The notes beneath the pieces were generated by a model. It searched no databases and was not told where the DNA came from. It worked only from the letters and a program-made list of their open reading frames with translations. The translations under genes were made by a program, and so were the position numbers. Source: DAOVGU01 sp030637775 [NCBI: bacterium] (GTDB lineage Bacteria > Ratteibacteria > UBA8468). Taken from it: 10,934 nt of DNA. Location: the NCBI GenBank assembly GCA_030637775.1, contig DAOWFY010000125.1:1-10934 (forward strand), given 5' to 3'. This document shows positions 6,296 through 10,934 of the stretch, one piece after another; the stretch's first letter is position 1, and each line of letters opens with the position of its first letter.

Positions 6296-7456
6296 TTATT
6301 TTTTCGAAATTGCCTTTGGTTTAGGTGAGGTTATGGGGATACCTCTTTGTTTGCGGATATCCTCAATCTGCCTCAGCGGTCTTTCCAATTGATTGCGCCG
6401 GGTGGAGGTAAGATGAACAAACTCTTTCTGGGCTTCATCAATTCTTCTTCCCATTTTTTCCAGGCTCTCTGCGAATAGTTTATATTGCTTGTTGAAGGCG
6501 CCCAGAAGCGAGAGTATCTGAGCCGCTGTCTTCTCTAAATTAAAATTATCCACCGCCTGGCGGATGATGGCAAGGATGGCATAGAGGGTAATCGGGGAGC
6601 AAAGGATTACCTTATTTTTAAGGGCTTCATCAAGAATGGTGCTGTCGCTCTCCTGAATAAATGCATATACCTGCTCATTGGGAATAAAGGCGATTACATA
6701 ATCAACCGTATGTTCCTCGGGATTAATATAATCTCGTGTAGTTACCTCCTTGATTCTACCTTTTACATCGCGTAAAAATTGAGATTTATACTTTTCCTTT
6801 TCGGTATCATTCTCTGCCTCCAGGTAAGAAGCATAATTGTCCAAGGGGAATTTAACATCCATATTTAGTTTCAAGCCCTGGGGCAAAAGGAAGGTGTAAT
6901 CCGGTCGAGTCGCCGTGCTCTCTAATGCCTTCTGTTTCTCGTAATTTATCCCTTCTACAAAGCCGGCCAGACGAAGCACATCTTCGGCCATTCTCTCTCC
7001 CCACTTGCCCCGGGTTTTCGGGCTCGCCAGAGCCATCCTTAATTGATTGGTTGTCTCCTGTAATTTGCCGGTCTGTTCCGCCGCCGATTTCAACTGGGTA
7101 GAGAGTTCGCCGAATTTCTTTTCTCGGTCCTTCTCGAACTCTCCGACAAGCTTTTGGACATTTTCCATCTCCTTCTTCATTGCCTCCAGTGTCTGGTCGA
7201 TTAATTTTTTCTTGCCCTCCAGTTCTTTTTCTCCGGCTTTGGTCTGCACGGCAAGCGTTTCGTTGGCAAGTTTAAGGAACTCCGCAGTATTTTTGGAGAG
7301 AGCATCCAGAGAAAGGGTGGAGAAGGAATCCTTTAACCTTTGAATAATCGCTTCTATGTCTTGCTCTTTTACCTCCTTTTTCTGTAAACGTCCAATAATA
7401 ATAAGCAGAAGGATGATCATCACTACTCCGATTAATGAGAGAACAAGATATTGCAT
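6296..7456 (-). CDS. rmuC: DNA recombination protein RmuC
   Basis: RmuC limits certain DNA rearrangements, such as inversions at short inverted repeats, and carries a predicted PD-(D/E)XK-type nuclease fold. The 386-residue protein has an N-terminal transmembrane segment (residues 2-22), then a long charged coiled-coil region to about residue 142. The family core starts at KWGERMAEDVLRLAGF (151-166). RPDYTFLLP (184-192) and MDVKFPLDNY (199-208) supply the predicted PD...DxK active-site pattern. AFIPNEQVYAF (256-266) and ILCSPITLYAIL (284-295) are further RmuC signatures, and a C-terminal coiled coil ends with a basic tail. The ATG lies 3 bp after the flavodoxin stop, with GGAAG upstream, and the stop is 15 bp before dnaX. 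Given how rich the neighbourhood is in small inverted repeats, its role is contextually apt, but that link is only inference. Confidence 0.93.
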   Translation of the reverse strand: MQYLVLSLIGVVMIILLLIIIGRLQKKEVKEQDIEAIIQRLKDSFSTLSLDALSKNTAEFLKLANETLAVQTKAGEKELEGKKKLIDQTLEAMKKEMENVQKLVGEFEKDREKKFGELSTQLKSAAEQTGKLQETTNQLRMALASPKTRGKWGERMAEDVLRLAGFVEGINYEKQKALESTATRPDYTFLLPQGLKLNMDVKFPLDNYASYLEAENDTEKEKYKSQFLRDVKGRIKEVTTRDYINPEEHTVDYVIAFIPNEQVYAFIQESDSTILDEALKNKVILCSPITLYAILAIIRQAVDNFNLEKTAAQILSLLGAFNKQYKLFAESLEKMGRRIDEAQKEFVHLTSTRRNQLERPLRQIEDIRKQRGIPITSPKPKAISKK

Positions 7457-7459
7457 TGT

Positions 7460-7918
7460 CTACTTCCAAACCAACGTTTCTTTAGCTACCATCTTTTCCT
7501 GAACCGCCAACTTTTGCGTTACCCTTCCTCCCTTTTTCTCAATTATTCTTTCCAATATCCTTATTGCCCTTCCTTTGCCCAAGCCGCTGCCATAGGTAAC
7601 GAAGAGGCAGACCTCTTTTCCTTGCAAACCCTGGCATCTTTCTAAATAATTGAGGAGAGCAGGAGCCGGGCTTCCCGCCCAGACCGGAGTGCCAAAGAAG
7701 AAAGTTTCATAATCCTTCGGGTTAAATGTTGTTTCCTTTATTTTTCCTTTAATCCGGAAAAGTGCCCGTAAGGCATTTCCCAGGAAGGAGTGATTCTTTT
7801 CTTCACAAAGAGCGATCTTTTCCACCTCTTTTCCCTCTGCCTCTAATTTTTCTCCAATGCGCTGAGCAACCTTTTCTGTATTTCCGGTCAAGGAAAAATA
7901 GATAATTCCTGTTTTCAT
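7460..7918 (-). CDS. Flavodoxin-family protein
   Basis: This 152-residue protein has a flavodoxin fold and is a probable FMN-binding electron carrier or FMN-dependent oxidoreductase. The phosphate-binding loop is YFSLTGNTEKVA at 7-18. GTPVWAGSPAPALLNYL (76-92) and FVTYGSGLGKG (106-116) are the isoalloxazine-contacting loops. The ATG at 7918 is preferred to an in-frame TTG at 7930 because it overlaps the nitroreductase stop as ATGA, has GGAG 8-9 nt upstream, and places the strand KTGIIYF at the N-terminus as in relatives. A segment with LGNALRALFRIKGKI (46-60) is typical of the flavodoxin-like proteins often annotated 'flavodoxin domain-containing'. It is coupled to the nitroreductase gene and followed 3 bp later by rmuC. 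Confidence 0.85.
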   Translation of the reverse strand: MKTGIIYFSLTGNTEKVAQRIGEKLEAEGKEVEKIALCEEKNHSFLGNALRALFRIKGKIKETTFNPKDYETFFFGTPVWAGSPAPALLNYLERCQGLQGKEVCLFVTYGSGLGKGRAIRILERIIEKKGGRVTQKLAVQEKMVAKETLVWK

Positions 7919-8499
7919 TTTTGTCTCCAAACATTATGATGAAGGATACTGTTTAAATCTCTCTTGGGCACATGGAAGACTCCAGAACTATCCTTCCAAT
8001 ACTTAACCGAGCCTTTAAACGACTCGGCCACAGATTTTTCATCCGGATAGCCCAAAGCAAGAACCGAATCAATCTTATGCTCTTCGGGGATTTTTAAAAT
8101 CTGACGCAATCTTCCTCTTTCGATCGAACCAATCCAGCAACTGCCAATTCCCTTTTCTAAAGCGGTCAAGATCATATTCTCAATGCTTGCAGCCGCATCC
8201 TTTTCCCCGTACTTATTAATCTCCTTATTGATTAAGATGATGATATAGGCTGTTGGCCTTTTACCTTCCGGAGGGTTACCCGCCGGGGCAATATAACCGG
8301 CCCATTTCAAAGTGGCAAAGACCTTATCTAACAAAGTTGAATTATCAACTACAATATATGCACATGGTTGTAGATTAGCTCCCGAAGGTGCTAACCGACC
8401 GCCATTGACGATCTTTTTTAAAAGAGCAAATGGTATCCTTTTCTGCTGAAAACGCCTGATCGTCCTCCGCTTTAAAATTATCTGATATACCTTATCCAT
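7915..8499 (-). CDS. Nitroreductase-family flavoprotein
   Basis: This 194-residue protein is a predicted FMN-dependent NAD(P)H oxidoreductase of the nitroreductase superfamily; the natural substrate is unknown. The FMN phosphate contact motif is KRRTIRRF at 10-17. APSGANLQP at 37-45 is the second conserved FMN loop, GIGSCWIGS at 117-125 the third, and LALGYPDE at 147-154 the fourth. The length is normal. The ATG at 8499 lies only 19 bp after the 3' end of tRNA-Ser(GGA), with no obvious promoter or Shine-Dalgarno between (AATAAAATGAG). The gene is therefore probably transcribed with the tRNA. Its stop overlaps the flavodoxin start by 4 bp, suggesting a two-component flavin redox module. Confidence 0.9.
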   Translation of the reverse strand: MDKVYQIILKRRTIRRFQQKRIPFALLKKIVNGGRLAPSGANLQPCAYIVVDNSTLLDKVFATLKWAGYIAPAGNPPEGKRPTAYIIILINKEINKYGEKDAAASIENMILTALEKGIGSCWIGSIERGRLRQILKIPEEHKIDSVLALGYPDEKSVAESFKGSVKYWKDSSGVFHVPKRDLNSILHHNVWRQK

Positions 8500-8518
8500 C
8501 TCATTTTATTCGCACCAG

Positions 8519-8605
8519 CGGAGAGGGGGAGATTCGAACTCCCGAGACCTTTCAGCCTACGCGATTTCCAGTCGCGCGCACTCGACCAGACTATGCGACC
8601 TCTCC
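8519..8605 (-). tRNA. tRNA-Ser(GGA), copy 1
   Basis: An 87-nt class II tRNA. The acceptor stem GGAGAGG/CCTCTCC is perfect with discriminator G73. The anticodon stem CGCGA/TCGCG encloses CTGGAAA, giving anticodon GGA. A long variable arm with a GAAA loop and the T arm GGGAG-TTCGAAT-CTCCC are intact. CCA is not encoded. A 17-nt copy of its 5' end lies upstream at 8655-8671. Confidence 0.96.
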
Positions 8606-8623
8606 CTTTCTTGAATCAGGGGT

Positions 8624-8650
8624 CCCCGAAAAATTGTAAATTTTTTGGGG
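8624..8650 (-). repeat. 12-bp inverted repeat between DUF1284 gene and tRNA-Ser
   Basis: Arms 8624-8635 and 8639-8650 pair over 12 bp with one G-T wobble and a 3-nt loop. On the minus strand the stem reads CCCCAAAAAATT / AATTTTTCGGGG and is followed by ACCCC, extending a second small palindrome GGGGTCCCC. It could end the bioY-DUF1284 transcript, but no U-tract follows, so a classical terminator is unlikely. The hairpin and its flank fill the gap between the partial and the intact tRNA-Ser. Confidence 0.6.
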
Positions 8651-8654
8651 TGGT

Positions 8655-8671
8655 GACTATGCGACCTCTCC
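8655..8671 (-). repeat. 17-nt duplicate of the tRNA-Ser(GGA) 5' end
   Basis: GGAGAGGTCGCATAGTC (minus strand, 8671-8655) is identical to the first 17 nt of tRNA-Ser(GGA) at 8605-8589, and also to the first 17 nt of the second tRNA-Ser(GGA) at 10813-10797. It ends in non-tRNA sequence, so it is a remnant. It encodes the last residues (GEVA) and the TAG stop of the DUF1284 gene. Confidence 0.9.
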
Positions 8672-9094
8672 TCTTTTTAATTGCATCTCTTTACGCCAGC
8701 TTTCTCGTAGTTTAAGGTAATAGGTGCAGACCTCTCGCCAACCGCATTCTCCACAGATCTTAATTAGAAGAGAGAAATTTAATTTTTCCTTAATCCCGGA
8801 AAGGAGAGTCTGGGAGGGAATCTTTCTGCCCTTTTTTAGACCCAGAATCTTTAGCACCCTTCGATCCACTGCCCTCGTCCTTTTAGCAGACTTTTTTCCC
8901 TTCTGACAGACTCCATCGAGCTGATAGGGGCAGACCTTACAAATATCATCGCATTCATCAACAACTTCGATGGAAAAGTTACCCTCCACCTCCATCTTTC
9001 TCTTCATCTCTTCCATCTTTTTAATAAATTCCGGGCTATATCCTAATCCCCGAAAACCCTGAAGGCAGAGGAGGTGATGAGCCCTTATTTTCAT
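8657..9094 (-). CDS. DUF1284-family cysteine-rich protein
   Basis: This 145-residue protein of unknown function opens with the DUF1284 signature KIRAHHLLCLQGFRGLGYS (residues 2-20). It has conserved H6, H7 and C10, followed by cysteines C48, C52, C55 and C63 (CDDICKVC...GVC) and a second cluster C114, C117 and C123 (CGECGWREVC). This pattern would suit metal or Fe-S binding, but no function is established. The ATG overlaps the bioY stop as ATGA, so the pair is translationally coupled; no strong separate Shine-Dalgarno is seen. The last four residues (GEVA) and stop codon lie inside a copied fragment of tRNA-Ser, so the native C-terminus has probably been replaced or trimmed. The domain itself appears complete. 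Confidence 0.8.
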   Translation of the reverse strand: MKIRAHHLLCLQGFRGLGYSPEFIKKMEEMKRKMEVEGNFSIEVVDECDDICKVCPYQLDGVCQKGKKSAKRTRAVDRRVLKILGLKKGRKIPSQTLLSGIKEKLNFSLLIKICGECGWREVCTYYLKLRESWRKEMQLKRGEVA

Positions 9095-9699
9095 CTATCT
9101 ATCTCGCCATTATAGGACTTTTTAGGTAGAAGAGAAGCAGAGATGCTGGTAGCCAAGAACGCCTTGAAGAGATCTCCGGGAATAAAGGGTAAGACAGCCA
9201 TCACAACTATTTTAGAAAGAGTTGCTCTTGTCAAAAGGAAAAGCCAGAAGGCGCCAGAAGCATAGATAATCAAAACTCCAATGAGCATTAACTTCAGTTG
9301 AGGCCAGAAGAACCTATTTCTTATCTTTCTGTCAACCCGACCGCCAATAAATAAGGAGGCAAGGATAAAACCAATGAGATATCCGGCAGTAGGATTAGCA
9401 AAAAACGTGAAGCAGGAAAGGGAACTCCAGCCGGCAAACCAGGGGATTCCCGCGATCCCGAGGAGAAGATAAATTGCCATAGATAATCCCCCAAAGAGCC
9501 TTCCTAAGAAAACACCGCTTAAAAGCACCCCAAGAACCTGTCCGGTAATTGGCACCGGTGTAAAGGGCAAAGGAATCCTTATACCAGCTAAAAGTCCTGT
9601 ACAAACAGCCATTCCAAAGCAGAGGCCTATTTTATAAAGAGCCGAGAGGCTTTCCCTCCAGAGGAATAGTTCTAACCGTAAAGACTTAGCCTTTTCCAT
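9091..9699 (-). CDS. bioY: Biotin transporter BioY (ECF S component)
   Basis: BioY is the membrane substrate-binding protein for biotin and works alone or with an ECF energy-coupling module. The protein is 202 residues with about six hydrophobic segments (roughly 24-40, 53-70, 74-85, 104-119, 136-157, 163-190). Family motifs are PFTPVPITGQ at 45-54, GIAGIPWFAG at 81-90, PTAGYLIGF at 103-111 and PGDLFKAFLA at 174-183. The ATG at 9699 is chosen because AGGAGA (9706-9711) precedes it. The in-frame extension to 9777 is translated from a duplicated tRNA fragment and a GC-rich repeat-like spacer. No ECF ATPase or T component and no biotin synthesis genes are nearby. It overlaps the DUF1284 gene by 4 bp. 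There is no clear promoter between the upstream tRNA and bioY, so it may be read through from the tRNA unit. Confidence 0.93.
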   Translation of the reverse strand: MEKAKSLRLELFLWRESLSALYKIGLCFGMAVCTGLLAGIRIPLPFTPVPITGQVLGVLLSGVFLGRLFGGLSMAIYLLLGIAGIPWFAGWSSLSCFTFFANPTAGYLIGFILASLFIGGRVDRKIRNRFFWPQLKLMLIGVLIIYASGAFWLFLLTRATLSKIVVMAVLPFIPGDLFKAFLATSISASLLPKKSYNGEIDR

Positions 9700-9719
9700 A
9701 GATAATCTCCTTTTCAATT

Positions 9720-9749
9720 TTTCTAAAGCTTGCGGAGAGAGGAGGATTT
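9720..9749 (-). repeat. Partial copy of the tRNA-Ser(CGA) 3' end plus flank
   Basis: These 30 nt match 9864-9893 with one difference (C at 9729 versus T at 9873). The matching block contains the last 17 nt of tRNA-Ser(CGA) (T-arm 3' side, acceptor, discriminator) and 13 nt of its 3' flank. It lies just before the bioY ribosome-binding site and is in the same orientation as the tRNA. Confidence 0.9.
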
Positions 9750-9863
9750 CTTCTCCCTCGTCGCTTTCGCTCCTCATCCGAAGCCGGCCACCCTCACTGT
9801 CGCCTCATTACCTTCGGCTTTTCGTGCACAGCACGCGTTCGGGTTGGCTTCAAATCCTATGCA
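9750..9863. other. GC-rich 114-bp spacer between the two tRNA-Ser 3' ends
   Basis: No credible gene is seen. The stretch is visibly richer in G and C than its surroundings. It contains a short hairpin, CGTGC-aca-GCACG (9823-9835), and inverted arms GAAGCC (9780-9785) / GGCTTC (9846-9851) and CCGAAG (9778-9783) / CTTCGG (9812-9817). With the flanking direct repeats it has the form of a very small inserted element or the remnant of one. Confidence 0.6.
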
Positions 9864-9893
9864 TTTCTAAAGTTTGCGGAGAGAGGAGGATTT
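9864..9893 (-). repeat. tRNA-Ser(CGA) 3' end and flank, second arm of a 30-nt direct repeat
   Basis: This is the arm belonging to the intact tRNA-Ser(CGA). It matches 9720-9749 at 29 of 30 positions, 144 bp away in the same orientation. The match covers the tRNA 3' terminus and 13 nt beyond, the type of segment used as an attachment site by tRNA-targeting integrases. Confidence 0.9.
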
Positions 9894-9962
9894 GAACCCC
9901 CGGATCCGTAAAGGATCAGCGGTTTTCGAGACCGCCCCAATAAACCACTCTGGCATCTCTCC
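9877..9962 (-). tRNA. tRNA-Ser(CGA)
   Basis: An 86-nt class II tRNA. The acceptor GGAGAGA/TCTCTCC is perfect with G73. The anticodon stem GCGGT/ACCGC encloses CTCGAAA, giving anticodon CGA. The variable arm GATCC-TTTAC-GGATC is a perfect 5-bp stem. The T arm GGGGG-TTCAAAT-CCTCC has one G-T pair. CCA is not encoded. It follows tRNA-Arg after a spacer made of a palindromic repeat. Confidence 0.96.
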
Positions 9963-9988
9963 ATCTCATCCACTGGATGAGAACTCTC
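9962..9988 (-). repeat. Third copy of the 27-bp palindromic repeat, between two tRNA genes
   Basis: The palindrome CTCATCC-act-GGATGAG (8-bp arms with the flanking T/A, 9964-9982) sits in a unit that matches the dnaX copies including the flanking CAT and AACTC. It takes up almost the entire 30-bp spacer between tRNA-Ser(CGA) and tRNA-Arg(GCG). Confidence 0.82.
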
Positions 9989-9992
9989 CAAG

Positions 9993-10066
9993 CACGCCCA
10001 GGCGGACTTGAACCGCCAACCTACAGGTCCGCAACCTGTCGCTCTATCCAGTTGAGCCATTGGCGC
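9993..10066 (-). tRNA. tRNA-Arg(GCG)
   Basis: A 74-nt tRNA with D arm GCTC/GAGC, anticodon stem ACAGG/CCTGT around TTGCGGA (anticodon GCG) and a perfect T arm GGCGG-TTCAAGT-CCGCC. The acceptor GCGCCAA/TGGGCGT has a G-U pair at 1:72 and an A-G mismatch at 6:67; the discriminator is G. CCA is not encoded. Its 5' end is 13 bp after the stop of the LURP-one-like gene, so both are probably on one transcript. Confidence 0.85.
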
Positions 10067-10079
10067 AACTGACATAATT

Positions 10080-10658
10080 TCAGCGCTGTCGGCGCTCAAT
10101 GGCTAAGAGAAGGATGGCAGTGGCAATTCCTAACCTTCGGTCGAGTAATTTCTGAGTATCCGCAGAAAAATCAACCTTAAACTTATGGATGAAAGGATTA
10201 AAAAATTGATTTATTTTTCCGATCACTTGCCCATTGATAATTACACTGTAATTCTGAGGGATGAAACCTATGAATCTCCTGAGAAGAGCCATACCTAATG
10301 TATCTTCCTGAACCGTCCCAATTTGCGTATCATTCTTATCTAAAATTTCCCACTCATCCCTTGCTATAGATTTTATTCCTTTCCGCCTTAAAGCCCCTAC
10401 CTTTTCCTTGCTTTGAAAGTCAATCACATCATAAGCTGCAGAAAAGTCGATAATCTGACGCGCCTGAATATGGAGGATCTCATTAAGCCTTTGCAAATCT
10501 GAATAAACTCTAATGTCCTCCTTGAGTTTAAAGGCTTTCTGCCTGCTATAAAGAAGGAGATTGCCTTCTGTATCTAAGATACGAAAGGCTGCTCCTAAAA
10601 AAGCAAATAAATCTCTTCTTACTATAAAGACATCTTTCGCATTAAATAATCCATCCAT
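10080..10658 (-). CDS. LURP-one-related (phospholipid scramblase-like) protein
   Basis: This 192-residue protein resembles the LURP-one/tubby C-terminal-like family, which includes phospholipid scramblase-related and YxjI-like proteins. The bacterial function is unknown. The family beta-strand pattern is visible: FIVRRDLFAFLGAAFRILDTEG (11-32), LLLYSRQKAFKLKEDIRVY (34-52), ARQIIDFSAAYDVIDFQSKEKVGALRRKGIKSI (66-98) and YSVIINGQVIGKINQF (137-152). The C-terminus, LDRRLGIATAILLLAIE (172-188), is the hydrophobic helix that in this fold fills the beta-barrel or acts as a membrane segment. The ATG has AAAGGGGG upstream at good spacing. A TATAAT promoter element lies about 35 bp above the start, and tRNA-Arg and tRNA-Ser follow closely downstream. 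Confidence 0.75.
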   Translation of the reverse strand: MDGLFNAKDVFIVRRDLFAFLGAAFRILDTEGNLLLYSRQKAFKLKEDIRVYSDLQRLNEILHIQARQIIDFSAAYDVIDFQSKEKVGALRRKGIKSIARDEWEILDKNDTQIGTVQEDTLGMALLRRFIGFIPQNYSVIINGQVIGKINQFFNPFIHKFKVDFSADTQKLLDRRLGIATAILLLAIERRQR

Positions 10659-10692
10659 TTTTCTATCCCCCTTTTCTCTTTCTCAATTTCTT

Positions 10693-10723
10693 ATTATAAC
10701 TGAAACATTTTGCCCAATGTTAA
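10693..10723 (-). promoter_or_regulatory. Probable promoter for the LURP-one gene and downstream tRNAs
   Basis: The minus strand carries a perfect -10 TATAAT (10698-10693). The best -35 is TTAACA (10723-10718) with a long 19-bp spacer; the alternative AACATT at 17 bp is poorer. It lies right after tRNA-Ser(GGA) copy 2, ahead of the LURP-one gene. Confidence 0.5.
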
Positions 10724-10726
10724 CAG

Positions 10727-10813
10727 CGGAGAGGGAGGGATTTGAACCCTGGAGACCTTTCGGCCTACACGCTTTCCAAGCGTGCGCACTCAACCGGACT
10801 ATGCGACCTCTCC
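10727..10813 (-). tRNA. tRNA-Ser(GGA), copy 2
   Basis: An 87-nt class II tRNA. The acceptor GGAGAGG/CCTCTCC is perfect with G73. The anticodon stem CACGC/GCGTG encloses TTGGAAA, giving anticodon GGA. The variable arm is GGCC-GAAA-GGTC and the T arm AGGG-TTCAAAT-CCCT is closed by further pairs. CCA is not encoded. It shares its first 17 nt with copy 1 at 8519-8605 but differs in anticodon and T stems. Confidence 0.96.
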
Positions 10814-10817
10814 GATT

Positions 10818-10847
10818 AGTTCGTAGTTATGAGTTCGTAGTTCGTAG
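10818..10847. repeat. Tandem heptanucleotide repeat AGTTCGT (four units)
   Basis: Units AGTTCGT, AGTTATG, AGTTCGT and AGTTCGT run without gaps from 10818 to 10845, followed by AG. They lie 4 bp upstream of tRNA-Ser(GGA) copy 2. Confidence 0.85.
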
Positions 10848-10905
10848 AAATACTTAATAAATAATTCCGAAAAAAACTCGTATCATTCAAAAAAATAAAA
10901 GTCTC
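10848..10905. other. AT-rich 58-bp spacer between heptad arrays
   Basis: No gene is seen. On the minus strand a T-run (ACTTTTATTTTTTTG) and a poor promoter-like pair (TTGAAT, then GAATTA after 17 bp) might drive tRNA-Ser copy 2, but neither is convincing. Confidence 0.3.
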
Positions 10906-10934
10906 CGAACTACAAACTATGGACTATCGACTAT
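10906..10934. repeat. Inverted heptanucleotide array reaching the window edge
   Basis: Units CGAACTA, CAAACTA, TGGACTA and TCGACTA run without gaps from 10906 to 10933. CGAACTA is the complement of the TAGTTCG phase of the array at 10818-10847, so the two arrays are inverted with respect to each other. The array probably continues beyond the window. Confidence 0.75.

Noticed and set aside
7919-7930. Flavodoxin start at TTG with METK extension
   Set aside because: The ATG at 7918 has GGAG upstream and forms an ATGA overlap with the nitroreductase stop.
9700-9777. N-terminal extension of BioY beginning MRSESDEGEE
   Set aside because: The extension is translated from the duplicated tRNA fragment and GC-rich spacer; the ATG at 9699 has a good ribosome-binding site and matches family starts.
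9720-9893. Complete integrative element at tRNA-Ser(CGA)
   Set aside because: The interval between repeats is 114 bp and encodes no integrase or other protein; only a scar or mini-element can be supported.
9857-10099. Open frame of 80 codons across the tRNA-Ser(CGA)/tRNA-Arg region, beginning among the tRNAs
   Set aside because: It is translated tRNA sequence (MAQLDRATGCGPVGWRFKSA-type peptides are a known artefact) and the tRNAs account for it fully.

Overview
The window is a gene-dense stretch of a Gram-negative bacterial chromosome. All recognised genes, 13 protein genes and 4 tRNA genes, read on the minus strand, so the order of transcription runs from high to low coordinates. An LpxL/HtrB-family acyltransferase implies an outer membrane with lipid A. 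A VorB/VorA-type 2-oxoacid:ferredoxin oxidoreductase and a flavodoxin/nitroreductase pair suggest an anaerobic, ferredoxin-based metabolism. The many small palindromic and tandem repeats, and the absence of encoded CCA on the tRNAs, would suit an uncultured diderm lineage (something like Omnitrophota). That placement is only an impression; nothing here is a diagnostic marker.

Layout in transcription order. (1) 10934-9700: heptanucleotide repeats, tRNA-Ser(GGA), a LURP-one/scramblase-like protein, tRNA-Arg(GCG), tRNA-Ser(CGA), then a GC-rich 114-bp spacer flanked by two copies of the tRNA-Ser(CGA) 3' end. (2) 9699-8657: the biotin transporter subunit bioY overlapping a cysteine-rich DUF1284 gene. 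(3) 8671-7460: a repeated tRNA-Ser 5' end, a second tRNA-Ser(GGA), then a nitroreductase and a flavodoxin that overlap by 4 bp. (4) 7456-3171: rmuC, dnaX, recR and an LpxL-like acyltransferase in tight succession, which is a DNA replication/repair group plus lipid A synthesis. (5) 3166-1299: a separate promoter and vorBA. (6) 1261-1: a strong promoter, a perfect operator-like palindrome and an AbiEi/AbiEii type IV toxin-antitoxin pair, with the toxin cut by the window edge.

The core genes are ordinary; the unusual material lies between and within them. A 27-bp palindromic repeat occurs twice in tandem and in frame inside dnaX, and once more as nearly the whole spacer between tRNA-Arg and tRNA-Ser. 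The three copies differ by compensatory changes that keep every stem perfect. Just ahead of the dnaX copies is an A6 run with an upstream Shine-Dalgarno-like sequence and an immediate -1 frame stop. That arrangement resembles the programmed frameshift which makes the gamma subunit in Escherichia coli. Two of the three tRNA-Ser genes are accompanied by a partial duplicate of themselves, one of which supplies the last codons and stop of the DUF1284 gene. The vorBA pair lacks the expected gamma and ferredoxin genes beside it, and the AbiE promoter begins where a gamma gene would usually lie.
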